Made by a program: the position numbers and the translations under genes. Below are positions 26,200 to 35,417 of a stretch of DNA of 64,000 nt, in pieces; within the stretch, counting starts at the first letter, position 1, and every line of letters begins with the position of its first letter. The notes under the pieces were generated by a model, which saw nothing but the letters and a program-made list of their open reading frames with translations, had not been told where the DNA came from and made no database searches. This DNA is from Roseateles oligotrophus. Its GTDB lineage: Bacteria; Pseudomonadota; Gammaproteobacteria; Burkholderiales; Burkholderiaceae_C. The stretch spans positions 186,001 through 250,000 of the forward strand of contig NZ_JAJIRN010000006.1 of NCBI RefSeq assembly GCF_025717515.1, written 5' to 3'.

Positions 26200-29019
26200 A
26201 TGCGCTCAAAGAAAACCATGACTCAAAGCCAAAAACGTCGCCCGCAAGTCCTAGGCCTGCTGCTGGCGGCACTGCTGTCGCTGGCCCAGGCCACGCCCGA
26301 CAAGGCGGCCAAGTTCTATGAAGATGCCTTGCAGCGCTACGAGAAGGGCGACCTGGAAGGCGCCACCATTCAACTCAAGAACACAATTCAGCAGGACCAG
26401 AAAATGCTGGCCGCGCATCTGCTGCTTGGCAAGGTCTTGCTCAAGAACGGTGAACTGAAAGGCGCCGAGGCGGCCTTCGAGGAAGCGCTGAAACAAGGCG
26501 TCAATCGCAGCGAGGTCGCCGTGCCGCTGGGCCAACTCTATTTGCAACTGGGTGAGCGCAAGAAGCTGCTGGATGAGTTGACGCTGACCGGCATGCCGCA
26601 GTCCATTCATGTCGACATCTTGACGCTACGCGGCTCCGCCTACGCGATGCAAGGCAATATGGCCATGGCCAGCAAGAGCTTTGCCGAGGCCAAACAACAA
26701 AACCCCAATTCGGCCACGCCACTGATTGCCGAGGCGCCCCTGCTCTTGCGCATGGGTGAAGCCGACAAGGCACGCGCAATGGCCGCCAAGGCGGTTGAAC
26801 TGGCGCCCAGCAATGCCGCCGCTTGGTATACACAGGGCGTGATCCTGCATGCGCTGCAAGACGTCAAGGGTGCCCTGGCAGCACAAGAAAAGGCCTTGGC
26901 CATCAATCCGAAACAGGTTGATTCGCGCATCGCCCACGCCTCGCTCCTGATCGGACTGGGGCGGGAAAAAGAGGCCGAAAAGGATTTGGCGCTGCTGGTC
27001 GAGCAAAAGCAGGAAGATCCTCGCGCCTACTACTTGACCGGCTTGCTGGCCAGCCGCAAGGGAGACGATGCCGCAGCCAAAACCGCTTTTGGCGCAGCGG
27101 TCGGCTTGGTCGATGCGCTTCCGCCCGAAGTCATTGCCGGCAATGAGCCCTTGCTGATGGCGGGTGCTTTGTCGCACCGCACGCTCGGCAATGCGGAAAA
27201 AGCGCAGTTTTATCTGGAGACCCTGCTGACCTCGAACAGCAAACATTACAGCGCCTTGGTGCTGCTGGCCGGCGTCTATATCGACAAGCGTGATTACAAC
27301 CGCGCCGCACCGCTGCTGGAGACCGCCTTGCGCGCCAAGCCCGATGACCCGCAGGTGATGTATTTGATGGGCTCGCTGCAAATGGCCCGCAAGCGCTATC
27401 AACTGGCCAGCGAGTTGTTTGAGAAGGCCGTCGCCAAGTCAGGCACAAGCTCGGCGGTGCGCGAACTGGGCTTTAGCCAACTCAGCCTGGGGCAAGACAA
27501 GGCCGGCATGGCCAATCTTGAGAAAGCCTTCGCCGCCAAGCCCGGCGACGCCCGCGCCGGCGTTCAGTTGACGATGACCTACTTGGCCCAGGGCAATAAC
27601 GCCAAGGCCTTGCAGACCGCGCAAAGCATCATCAGCAAGGATCCTGAAAACCTGACCATGCTCAATTTCCTGGGCAATATCAAGGGCCGCACCGGCGACA
27701 AGCGCGGCGCCCGCGAGGCCTTTCAGAAAATTCTCGTCAAGGACCCCAACTTCAGGCCGGCGGCCATCAACCTAAGTTGGCTGGACATGGAGGAGTTGCG
27801 CTTCGACGAGGCCCGTAGCCGCCTGAGCAAGATGGTGGTGGGGGCCAAGGATGACCCCGATGTCTTGTTCCAATTGGGCGTATTGGAGTTGCGCGCCAAG
27901 CGGCCGGCCGAAGCGATGGCTCATCTGCAAAAATCCGATGAATTGCAGCGCACCGATCCCCGCGCCGGTCTATTGATGATCGAGTTGCTGGCCGGCCAAG
28001 CCCAAAATGACAAGGCACTCAGCACCGCCAAGGCCTTGTCGGTGAAGTACTCCAACTTGCTGGCGCCCCAGTTAGCGCTGAGCCGCCTGTACATGGCGGC
28101 CGGTGACGCCAATAACGCGCGCCTCACGCTCCAGGCCGCCACCCGCATCGCCGAATTTAACCCGGCGCAGCAGGTGCAAATTGGCCGCATGAACTTGATG
28201 GCAGGAGGCATAGACGGCGCGGCCTACAACGTGCAAAAAGCCTTGCAGGCACAGCCGAATCATCTGGATGCTTTGGGTCTGCAGGTCGAAGTCGAAGCCA
28301 GGCGCGGTGATGCCGCCCGGGTCGATGCGGCGCTGAAGGCGCTCAGCGCGGCGCACCCCGGATCCGTCACGGCCCTGATGACCGCTGCCCATGTGGCGAT
28401 GTCGCGCGGGCAATTCCCGGCGGCGTTGACCGGCTACCGGGCCGTGATGGCGAAGGAACCCAGCACCGCCAACGCGATCCTGATCACGCAGGCGCAAATC
28501 GCCGGTGGTGACATCGACAAGGCGCTAGGCGATCTGGATGCCTGGGCCAAAAAGAATCCCAAGGATCGCAATGCGCTGAAGGCGCTGGCGCAGGTGCAGT
28601 TGCAAGCGGGCAAAACCGATGCCGCCCGCAAGAGCTTTGTGCAGGTCTTGGCGCTGGAACCCAATGACCCGGCCACCCTGATCAACTACGCCGCGCTGTT
28701 GCAGCGCCTGGGTGACCCGGCCGCCGTTGACGCGGCCGAGAAGGCCGTCAAGTTCGCGCCGGGCAATGCCGAGGCGACCGACAACCTCGGCTGGATATTG
28801 GTTCAGCGCGGCAATGTCGACGCCGGCCTGCGGCACTTGCGTGAGGCACGCCTGCGCAACCCCAACTCGGGCGACATTCGCTTTCATCTGGCCTATGCCT
28901 TAGCCAAGTCCGGCCGCAAGGTCGAAGCCAAGGATGAGTTGGCTGCAGCGTCCACCGTTCCCAACAAGGTGCGGCCGAGCGCGGAGTTGGAGAAGCTCAA
29001 AAAGGAGCTGGGACTCTAA
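26200..29019 (+). CDS. prsT: PEP-CTERM/exosortase-system TPR-repeat protein PrsT
   Basis: 939 residues with an N-terminal signal or anchor segment (QVLGLLLAALLSLAQA) and about 20 tetratricopeptide repeats over nearly the whole length. The start of the mature part, KAAKFYEDALQRYEKGDLEGATIQLKNTIQQDQ, and the total length fit PrsT, the large TPR protein found with XrtA-type exosortase and exopolysaccharide loci. Here no exosortase, prsK or prsR is near; the next gene is a PEP-CTERM protein. The ATG may be 26200 or 26218. PrsT probably acts as an envelope scaffold for polymer or protein sorting (inferred). Confidence 0.87.
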   Translation: MRSKKTMTQSQKRRPQVLGLLLAALLSLAQATPDKAAKFYEDALQRYEKGDLEGATIQLKNTIQQDQKMLAAHLLLGKVLLKNGELKGAEAAFEEALKQGVNRSEVAVPLGQLYLQLGERKKLLDELTLTGMPQSIHVDILTLRGSAYAMQGNMAMASKSFAEAKQQNPNSATPLIAEAPLLLRMGEADKARAMAAKAVELAPSNAAAWYTQGVILHALQDVKGALAAQEKALAINPKQVDSRIAHASLLIGLGREKEAEKDLALLVEQKQEDPRAYYLTGLLASRKGDDAAAKTAFGAAVGLVDALPPEVIAGNEPLLMAGALSHRTLGNAEKAQFYLETLLTSNSKHYSALVLLAGVYIDKRDYNRAAPLLETALRAKPDDPQVMYLMGSLQMARKRYQLASELFEKAVAKSGTSSAVRELGFSQLSLGQDKAGMANLEKAFAAKPGDARAGVQLTMTYLAQGNNAKALQTAQSIISKDPENLTMLNFLGNIKGRTGDKRGAREAFQKILVKDPNFRPAAINLSWLDMEELRFDEARSRLSKMVVGAKDDPDVLFQLGVLELRAKRPAEAMAHLQKSDELQRTDPRAGLLMIELLAGQAQNDKALSTAKALSVKYSNLLAPQLALSRLYMAAGDANNARLTLQAATRIAEFNPAQQVQIGRMNLMAGGIDGAAYNVQKALQAQPNHLDALGLQVEVEARRGDAARVDAALKALSAAHPGSVTALMTAAHVAMSRGQFPAALTGYRAVMAKEPSTANAILITQAQIAGGDIDKALGDLDAWAKKNPKDRNALKALAQVQLQAGKTDAARKSFVQVLALEPNDPATLINYAALLQRLGDPAAVDAAEKAVKFAPGNAEATDNLGWILVQRGNVDAGLRHLREARLRNPNSGDIRFHLAYALAKSGRKVEAKDELAAASTVPNKVRPSAELEKLKKELGL

Positions 29020-29124
29020 AACGGTCGCAGAAACGTGCAAACGGTACGCTGCCGCCGCGCATGCCGGTCAAGCCGGGCCAAGAAGCTACTAAAGTTCGTC
29101 CTGCCCGAGCAAATTGGCAGCCTT

Positions 29125-29147
29125 ACCCCCCGATTCGCGGGATTGCC
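29125..29147 (+). promoter_or_regulatory. C-run/G-run motif upstream of the second PEP-CTERM gene
   Basis: ACCCCCC, a short AT/CG spacer and GGGATTGCC, ending 36 bases before the ATG at 29184. It shares the leading ACCCCCC and the trailing GGGATTGCC with the element at 4013. Assigned as a possible regulatory site by this resemblance only. Confidence 0.3.
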
Positions 29148-29183
29148 CGCCGCGCTCAAATCGTTAGGATCGGGGTCAAGAAC

Positions 29184-30065
29184 ATGAAGCTCAGAATTCC
29201 CGAATACAAGGCAAAAACCATGATGAAGACCGCTCAGATGATCAAGACCGCTAGTCAAATCACCGGAACTTTGTGTGTAGTCGTATTTGCGCTGGCATCA
29301 ACAGCTGTTCGTGCGGACATGTTGACCAGCACTGGCGCCAATAAGATAGAAAGCCACGACATCCGTTTTGGATCAGTCGACAAAAAAGGGTCGTCGCTCG
29401 GTGCGTGGGAAGTGAACGCGGGAAGCAGTACGACTCCCAGCCCCAATAGTTTTTGGGTGTATTGTCTTGACCCGCTCAATACCTCGCAGAATCCCGACAC
29501 CTTTACCACGACTGATTTAGCCAACTTCATCAACGGTAACGGTTATACCAATGTATTCGGGGGTGCAAATTATCAAGCTAGTGGCGTCAAAGACTTCTAT
29601 GACGACAACACGACAACTAAGCTTCGGGTTCTGACTGACTTGAAGAACCTCTACGAGCACGCCTATGCAGACAGCCTCGGTTCTAAGACAAAGTCAGCGG
29701 CTTTTCAGTTTGCTATTTGGGAGATTGAAGGAGATGGAAACAGCAATGCCGCCTCCAAGTACAGCTCAGCGTCGTCAACAGTAAGTGGCTTGGATCTAAT
29801 GACGACTGATGGCGACGCCGCTTTCAAAACGCAACTAGACGTCTACCTGACCGCATTAAACACCAATAACTGGGGAACTCTTGGAGTGACCAAGTACAAC
29901 TACACCGTCTACAGCCCAGATGCGGGTACTCCAGGTGGTCAAGTGGTAATGAGAGCAACTGCCGTAGGTTCTTCCGTCCCAGAGCCAGGCTCCCTTGCTC
30001 TCGCTGGTTTGGCCCTGTTCGGCGTGGTCTACACCCGCCGCCAGAGCAAGGCCAAGCAGGTTTAA
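29184..30065 (+). CDS. PEP-CTERM protein with a possible Cys-Gln thioester domain
   Basis: About 293 residues from the ATG at 29184 (ATG 29220 or 29223 is also possible). Signal peptide to about residue 50 (VVVFALASTAVRA); then one domain; then a PEP-CTERM tail (VPEPGSLALAGLALFG, basic end RRQSKAKQV). The domain has a single mature Cys in WVYCLDP (about Cys94) and a segment AAFQFAIWEI (Gln about 175). These match the two signature patterns of thioester adhesin domains known from Gram-positive pili: aromatic-Cys-aliphatic and hydrophobic-Gln-x-Ala-hydrophobic-Trp. The gene is visibly poorer in G+C than its neighbours, which may indicate transfer. The thioester itself is an inference. Confidence 0.82.
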   Translation: MKLRIPEYKAKTMMKTAQMIKTASQITGTLCVVVFALASTAVRADMLTSTGANKIESHDIRFGSVDKKGSSLGAWEVNAGSSTTPSPNSFWVYCLDPLNTSQNPDTFTTTDLANFINGNGYTNVFGGANYQASGVKDFYDDNTTTKLRVLTDLKNLYEHAYADSLGSKTKSAAFQFAIWEIEGDGNSNAASKYSSASSTVSGLDLMTTDGDAAFKTQLDVYLTALNTNNWGTLGVTKYNYTVYSPDAGTPGGQVVMRATAVGSSVPEPGSLALAGLALFGVVYTRRQSKAKQV

Positions 30066-30096
30066 AGCAGAACCGGTCGTCGGTTTTGACGCAACG

Positions 30097-30127
30097 AAAG
30101 CGGCCCTTGAGGCCGCTTTTCGTTTTT
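30097..30127 (+). terminator. Rho-independent terminator after the PEP-CTERM gene
   Basis: A 9-base perfect stem AAAGCGGCC / GGCCGCTTT with a CTTGA loop, followed by TCGTTTTTC. It lies 31 bases after the stop and before the acyl-CoA dehydrogenase pair. Confidence 0.88.
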
Positions 30128-30231
30128 CTGCGGCGACCACTCGCTTGTCGCTGCCGAGACAAAGAAAAATAGAACGTTCGTGCTAAAACCTCGCCCTGTA
30201 GCAATGTTCAGAACAAGGCGGGCAAATCAGC

Positions 30232-31416
30232 ATGGACTTGAACTTCACGGCAGAAGAAATGGCGTTCCGCGCCGAAATTCGGCAATGGGTGGCCGAACAT
30301 CTGCCCCAGGACATCAGCGCCAAGGTGCATCAGGCGCAACGGCTGGACAAGCGCGATATGCAGCGCTGGGCCAAGATCCTGGGCGCGCAGGGTTGGCTGG
30401 GCTGGGCTTGGCCCAAGCAGTTTGGTGGCCCTGGCTGGAACGCCGTGCAACGCCATCTGTTCGAGGAAGAATGCGCGTTGGCCGGTGCGCCGCGCATCGC
30501 TCCCTTCGGCCCGGTGATGGTGGCCCCGGTGATCATGGCCTTCGGTACGCTCGAGCAGCAGCAACGATTTTTGCCCGGCATCGCGAGTGGCGAGGTCTGG
30601 TGGAGTCAGGGCTATAGCGAGCCGGGCTCAGGGTCGGACCTGGCCTCGGTCAAATGCAAGGCCGAGCGGCAAGCGGACGGCGGCTTCCTCGTCAACGGCC
30701 AAAAGACCTGGACCACGCTGGGTCAATACGGCGACTGGATCTTTTGCCTGGTGCGCACCGACTCCTCCGGCAAGCCGCAAACCGGCATCTCCTTCCTGCT
30801 GATCGATATGCAGTCGCCCGGCGTGACCGTGCGGCCCATCATCATGCTGGACGGCGAGCATGAGGTGAACGAGGTGTTCTTTGACAATGTCGAGGTGCCG
30901 GCCGACAACCTGATCGGAGAGGAAAACAAGGGCTGGACCTATGCCAAGTATTTGCTGGCCCATGAACGCAGCAATATCGCCGACGTGAACCGCGCCAAGC
31001 GGGAGTTGGAGCGGCTCAAGCGCATCGCCAAGGCCGAAGGCTTGCTGGACGGCGACGCGCGCTTTCGGGACCAGATCGCACTGTTAGAAGTCGACATCAT
31101 CGCGCTGGAAATGATGGTGCTGCGCGTGCTGTCCGCCGAGAAGAGTGGCAAGCAATCGCTTGACGTGGCGGGCCTGCTCAAGATTCGTGGCAGCGAGATT
31201 CAGCAGCGCTATACGGAGTTGATGATGCTGGCCGCAGGCCCTTTCAGCCTGCCCTATATCTTTGAGGCGATGGAGGCTGGCTGGCAAGGTGACCATGTTG
31301 GCGCCGCCTATTGCGCGCCCTTGGCCAGCCATTATTTCAACACCCGCAAGACCACCATTTACGGTGGCTCGAACGAGGTGCAACGCAATATCGTCGCGCA
31401 GACGGTCTTGAGCTAA
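30232..31416 (+). CDS. Acyl-CoA dehydrogenase family protein (first of a pair)
   Basis: 394 residues, an FAD-dependent acyl-CoA dehydrogenase. Visible blocks are WPKQFGGPGW, the FAD/substrate motif YSEPGSGSDLAS, GQKTWTTLGQYGDWIF, and the C-terminal end TTIYGGSNEVQRNIVAQTVL. The length and sequence fit the medium/long-chain FadE-type group used in fatty-acid, sterol or aromatic side-chain breakdown. It is followed 12 bases later by a second, divergent dehydrogenase. Such pairs often form heteromeric enzymes (alpha2beta2), so the two probably work together. The substrate cannot be told. Confidence 0.92.
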   Translation: MDLNFTAEEMAFRAEIRQWVAEHLPQDISAKVHQAQRLDKRDMQRWAKILGAQGWLGWAWPKQFGGPGWNAVQRHLFEEECALAGAPRIAPFGPVMVAPVIMAFGTLEQQQRFLPGIASGEVWWSQGYSEPGSGSDLASVKCKAERQADGGFLVNGQKTWTTLGQYGDWIFCLVRTDSSGKPQTGISFLLIDMQSPGVTVRPIIMLDGEHEVNEVFFDNVEVPADNLIGEENKGWTYAKYLLAHERSNIADVNRAKRELERLKRIAKAEGLLDGDARFRDQIALLEVDIIALEMMVLRVLSAEKSGKQSLDVAGLLKIRGSEIQQRYTELMMLAAGPFSLPYIFEAMEAGWQGDHVGAAYCAPLASHYFNTRKTTIYGGSNEVQRNIVAQTVLS

Positions 31417-31428
31417 AGGCTTAGCAGC

Positions 31429-32556
31429 ATGGACTTCGATTTCACCGATGACCAAGAGTCCTTGCGCGACGCGGTGCGCCGCTGGGTAGCCAAAGACTAT
31501 GATTTTTCGCAGCGCCAAAACATCGTGCGAGCGGGAGGCTTTTCGCGAGAGGCCTGGGACGGGATGGCAGGCCTGGGCTTGTTGGGGCTGGCCGTGCCCG
31601 AAGCCCATGGCGGCATGGGTTTGGGCAGCGTCGATGCGATGGTGGTGATGGAAGAGTTGGGCCGCGGCCTCGTGATGGAGCCGTTCGCACAAGCCGGCTT
31701 GATCGCTCCCACCTTGCTCGGCCACGCCCCCGAGGCGATACAAGCCCAATGGTTGCCCAGAATAGCCGGCGGCGAGGCCTTGATCGTGCTGGCCCAGCAA
31801 GAGCGCGGCGCGCGTTACTGCCTGAGCCATGTCGGCACAAGCGCCGTGGACGGCAAGCTCAGCGGCACCAAGAACCTGGTGGCGGCGGTCGACCAAGCCG
31901 ATGCCTTCATCGTGCCGGCGCGCGTGCGCGGCGATGTCAAAGCCGCCGACGGTATCGCGCTTTACTTGGTCGAGCGCCAAGCGGCCGGCGTCCGCCTCCA
32001 CCCCTACAGCCTGCAAGACGGCTCAAGGGCGGGCGACCTGAGCCTGAACGATACGCCAGCCACGCTTTTGGTCGGCCCAGAGCGTGGTCTGGCCGTACTG
32101 GAATTGGCGGTCGATGTCGGCATCGCGGCGCTTTGCGCCGAGGGCGTCGGCGCGATGGAAAAGTTGCTGTCCGTCACCGCCGACTATATGAATCAGCGCA
32201 AGCAATTCGGTGTCGCGATCAGCAGTTTTCAGGCGCTGCGCCACCGCATCGCCGACGTCAAAATGCAGCTGGAGTTGGCCCGCTCGATGAGCTACTTTGC
32301 CAGTTTGAAACTGGGCGAGGAGCCGGCCGCGAGGCGCCGCGCCTTGGCGCAGGCCAAGCTGCAACTGGGCCAGTCCATGCGTTTTGTCGGCCAGCAATGC
32401 ACGCAACTGCATGGCGGCATCGGCGTCACCGATGAATACATCTCCAGCCATTACTTCAAGCGTCTGACCGTGATGGAGATGCAGTTCGGCGACAGTCTGC
32501 ATCAACTCGGCGAGGTCAGTGCCCGCATGACGGAGAAGGCCGGCGTGTTCGTTTGA
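31429..32556 (+). CDS. Acyl-CoA dehydrogenase family protein (second of a pair)
   Basis: 375 residues. The N-terminal helices (DFTDDQESLRDAVRRWV), LGLLGLAVPEAHGGMGLG, and C-terminal FVGQQCTQLHGGIGVTDEY are typical of the superfamily. The middle is more divergent: the canonical GSD motif of the FAD region seen in the partner is replaced by QQERGARYCLSH. This is the usual picture for the non-flavin-binding or less active member of a heteromeric pair. It ends one base before the stop of the convergent P1 peptidase, with no terminator between. Confidence 0.9.
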   Translation: MDFDFTDDQESLRDAVRRWVAKDYDFSQRQNIVRAGGFSREAWDGMAGLGLLGLAVPEAHGGMGLGSVDAMVVMEELGRGLVMEPFAQAGLIAPTLLGHAPEAIQAQWLPRIAGGEALIVLAQQERGARYCLSHVGTSAVDGKLSGTKNLVAAVDQADAFIVPARVRGDVKAADGIALYLVERQAAGVRLHPYSLQDGSRAGDLSLNDTPATLLVGPERGLAVLELAVDVGIAALCAEGVGAMEKLLSVTADYMNQRKQFGVAISSFQALRHRIADVKMQLELARSMSYFASLKLGEEPAARRRALAQAKLQLGQSMRFVGQQCTQLHGGIGVTDEYISSHYFKRLTVMEMQFGDSLHQLGEVSARMTEKAGVFV

Positions 32557-32557
32557 G

Positions 32558-33604
32558 TTAACTCAGCAGTTCGCGCCAGTCCGGCGCCAACTCACTCAAG
32601 CCGACGCGGCGGCGGCCATCGCGCCCTTCCACCGTGCTCGCCGCGAACAAGGCCTTCACGATCGCCTGCTCGCAGGCCTCGGCGCCGGCTTGGAACAAAG
32701 GGTCAAGTCTTGCCTCATGCAGCATGGCGATCGCGGGCATCGGCACCCTGGCGCTGTGCGGTAACTTGTAAGCGGTGGAGAAAGCCAAGGCGATATCGCC
32801 GCTGCCATGGCCATAGTCGGAGCCGGTACGCGCCAGACCGGCGCCGGCCCGGCGCGCCAATCGGCTCAGCTGCCTGGCGTCCAGCGGCGCATCGGTCGCC
32901 AGGATCAGGATGATGGAGCCCTTCTCCGGCCCGGCCGTCTTGTCCGCATCGCGCAGCCGCTGTTGCAGCAAGGGCCCGATGCAACGCCCCCGAATCGTCA
33001 AGGCCTCGGGGCGGCCGAAGTTGGCCAACACCAGGGCTGCGACCAGATAACCCTCTACTTGCCGTGAGGCCGAACCGATGCCGCCCTTCAGGCCGAAGGC
33101 ACTCATGCCCCGCCCTGCTCCGACGCTGCCCTGCGCAAAGTCCGCGTCGGTGCTGGCCAGGGCCAGCGTCATATCCGAGGCCTGCACGGCAAAGGCCTGC
33201 GCGTCGTTCAGATAGCCGTCATTGCATTCCAAAACCAAGGGGTTGACGGTCGGCCAGTCACGGCCAATCTGCGGGTGGCGGGCGATCGCCTCCCGCGTCA
33301 AGGCGGTCGCCAGCGTGCCCACCGCCATGGTGCTGCCCAACACGATCGCCGTCTCCAATTGCCCCAGCTCCTGCATCTGCAGCAGCCCCATGCTCTTGCC
33401 AAAACCATTCAGCACGGCCAGACCGGCCGGCAGCTTATTCAGGAACAGATCGCCGTCATGCGGTCTGATGACGGTGACTCCGGTCTGCACCGCGCCAGCG
33501 GCCAGCGTGTGATGGCCCACCGTAACCCCGGCCACATCGGCCAAGCTGTCCAACGGACCACCGGGCAGCACACCAATGCGGGGAAAGTCAAACGGCTGGC
33601 TCAT
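32558..33604 (-). CDS. P1 (S58) family peptidase, DmpA/BapA-type aminopeptidase
   Basis: 348 residues of the self-cleaving Ntn-like family that includes DmpA (L-Ala/D-amino acid aminopeptidase) and BapA (beta-peptidyl aminopeptidase). The autoproteolysis site is visible as the Gly-Ser of KGSIILILATDAPLDARQL, so Ser in this motif would become the N-terminal nucleophile of the beta chain. LADVAGVTVGHHT and GSVGAGRGMSAFGLKGG are also typical. No signal peptide is seen. It is the last gene of the rpiR-iaaA-gsiABCD operon, overlapping gsiD by one base, so it likely hydrolyses the imported peptides. Confidence 0.9.
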   Translation of the reverse strand: MSQPFDFPRIGVLPGGPLDSLADVAGVTVGHHTLAAGAVQTGVTVIRPHDGDLFLNKLPAGLAVLNGFGKSMGLLQMQELGQLETAIVLGSTMAVGTLATALTREAIARHPQIGRDWPTVNPLVLECNDGYLNDAQAFAVQASDMTLALASTDADFAQGSVGAGRGMSAFGLKGGIGSASRQVEGYLVAALVLANFGRPEALTIRGRCIGPLLQQRLRDADKTAGPEKGSIILILATDAPLDARQLSRLARRAGAGLARTGSDYGHGSGDIALAFSTAYKLPHSARVPMPAIAMLHEARLDPLFQAGAEACEQAIVKALFAASTVEGRDGRRRVGLSELAPDWRELLS

Positions 33605-34476
33605 CAGCGGGCTCCGTCCAGTTTGGGGTCTAGTGCATCACGCAGGCCGTCGCCAAGCAGATTGAAGGCCAGCACGGTCAAGAAGATCGCGATGCTGGGG
33701 ATCAGCGCAATATGCGGCGCATTGACCATATCGCTGCGCGCCTCGTTCAACATCGCGCCCCACTCCGGCGTCGGCGGTTGTGCGCCCATGCCCAGAAAGC
33801 TCAGGCTGGCCGCCGTGATGATGGAAGTGCCTATGCGCATGGTGAAGAACACCACCACCGTGGACACCGTGCCGGGCAGGATATGGCGCGTGATGATGGT
33901 CCAATCGGACGCACCTATGCTGCGCGCCGCTTCGATATAAGTCAGGTGCTTCAAGGCCAGCGTGTTGCCGCGGACCAGGCGCGCGAAGGTCGGGATCGAA
34001 AACACCGCCACCGCGATGACCACATTGAGCATGCCGCCGCCCAGAATGGCGACGATGCCGATGGCCAGCAAGATGCCGGGGAAGGCGAACAAGACATCGC
34101 AAATGCGCATGATGATGCGCTCCCACCAGCCCTCGTAATAGCCGGCCAGCAAACCGGCCGTGGTGCCGATCAAAGAGCCCACCGCGACCGACACCAAGCC
34201 GGCCGTCAGCGACACCCGCGCGCCCATCATGATGCGGCTGAAGATATCGCGCCCCAAGGCATCGACGCCTAACCAATGCTCGGCCGAAGGCAAGGCGTTG
34301 ATGCGGTCGTAGTCGAAGAAGTTCTCGGCGTCATAGGGCACAAACCAGGGTGCGGCCAGGGCCGCCAACACCAGCAAGAAAACAAAAACCAAGGCCGCCA
34401 TGCCGACCTTTTGCTGCTTGAACTTGCGCCAGAACTCGGCCGCCGGCGTGCGCACCTTGGAAGGAAGATCACTCAT
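33604..34476 (-). CDS. gsiD: Peptide/glutathione ABC transporter permease GsiD-like
   Basis: 290 residues, an inner-membrane permease of the DppC/GsiD family with an N-terminal transmembrane helix (about 20-42), a periplasmic loop with [15 protein letters not shown], and five further helices. The permease (EAA) loop is [21 protein letters not shown]. It begins four bases inside the gsiC stop and pairs with GsiC to form the membrane pore. The call as Gsi rather than Dpp comes from the operon context (iaaA next to gsiA). Confidence 0.88.
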   Translation of the reverse strand: MSDLPSKVRTPAAEFWRKFKQQKVGMAALVFVFLLVLAALAAPWFVPYDAENFFDYDRINALPSAEHWLGVDALGRDIFSRIMMGARVSLTAGLVSVAVGSLIGTTAGLLAGYYEGWWERIIMRICDVLFAFPGILLAIGIVAILGGGMLNVVIAVAVFSIPTFARLVRGNTLALKHLTYIEAARSIGASDWTIITRHILPGTVSTVVVFFTMRIGTSIITAASLSFLGMGAQPPTPEWGAMLNEARSDMVNAPHIALIPSIAIFLTVLAFNLLGDGLRDALDPKLDGAR

Positions 34477-35393
34477 TTGTAGCGAATCGTTGGATTGATG
34501 ACGCCGTACAGCACATCAACAATCAAATTGATCAGGATGAATTGCAAGGAGAACAGCAGTACCTCGGCCTGAATGACCGGGTAATCGCGCATCTCGACGG
34601 CATCCACCAGCAAGCGCCCCATGCCGGGCCAGTTGAAGACCTTCTCCACCACGATCGAGCCCCCGAGCAAGAAGCCGAACTGCAAGCCCATCATCGTGAC
34701 GACCGGAATCAGCGCATTGCGCAGGCCATGCTTGAGCACCACGTTGGTCTCGGACACACCCTTGGCACGAGCGGTGCGAATGTAGTCCTCATGCAGGATG
34801 TCGACAAAGGAGGAGCGCGTGAAGCGCGCCATCACCGCCGCCACGCCCGCCCCCAGCGTCAAGGACGGCAGCACGTAATGCCGCCAAGTGTCTGCACCCA
34901 CCGTCGGCAACCAACCCAGGCCGACCGAGAACACCATCATCAACAGCAAGCCCAAGGCGAAGGAAGGAAAGGAGATACCCGAGATCGCCAGCGTCATGCC
35001 CAAACGGTCGGGCCAGCGATTGCGTTTGACCGCTGCCACCACTCCTATCGCCAGCCCCAGCAAGACCGACCAGACCATCGCGGCCAGCGTCAGCTTGAGC
35101 GTGTAGGGGAAGCGATCGGCGATTTCATCCGCAACCGGCCGCTTGGTGCGAATCGAATGACCGAAGTCGCCGCGCAGAGCGCCCGAAACAAAGCGCCAAA
35201 ACTGCTCGTGCATGGGCTTATCCAGGCCCAGGTCGCGGCGCACCAACTCAACCGTCTGCGGGTCGGCCTCGGCGCCGGCCGCCAGCCGAGCGGGGTCGCC
35301 GGGCAGCAGGTGGACGAAGAAGAACACGAACACCGCCACGATCAGGAGCGTGGGAAGCAGGCCCAATAGCCGCTTGAGAACGTACTGGAACAT
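34473..35393 (-). CDS. gsiC: Peptide/glutathione ABC transporter permease GsiC-like
   Basis: 306 residues of the DppB/GsiC permease family. The first helix ([27 protein letters not shown]) with its invariant LLPGDPA end, five further helices and the EAA-type loop [27 protein letters not shown] are all present. It lies 24 bases after gsiB and overlaps gsiD by four bases. Confidence 0.89.
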   Translation of the reverse strand: MFQYVLKRLLGLLPTLLIVAVFVFFFVHLLPGDPARLAAGAEADPQTVELVRRDLGLDKPMHEQFWRFVSGALRGDFGHSIRTKRPVADEIADRFPYTLKLTLAAMVWSVLLGLAIGVVAAVKRNRWPDRLGMTLAISGISFPSFALGLLLMMVFSVGLGWLPTVGADTWRHYVLPSLTLGAGVAAVMARFTRSSFVDILHEDYIRTARAKGVSETNVVLKHGLRNALIPVVTMMGLQFGFLLGGSIVVEKVFNWPGMGRLLVDAVEMRDYPVIQAEVLLFSLQFILINLIVDVLYGVINPTIRYK

Positions 35394-35417
35394 GAAGAGT
35401 CGCGCGCCTGCTAATGC

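Noticed and set aside
32555-32564. Palindrome GAGTTAACTC between convergent genes as terminator
   Set aside because: Only ten bases, no loop and no T-tract; it mostly consists of the two stop codons.
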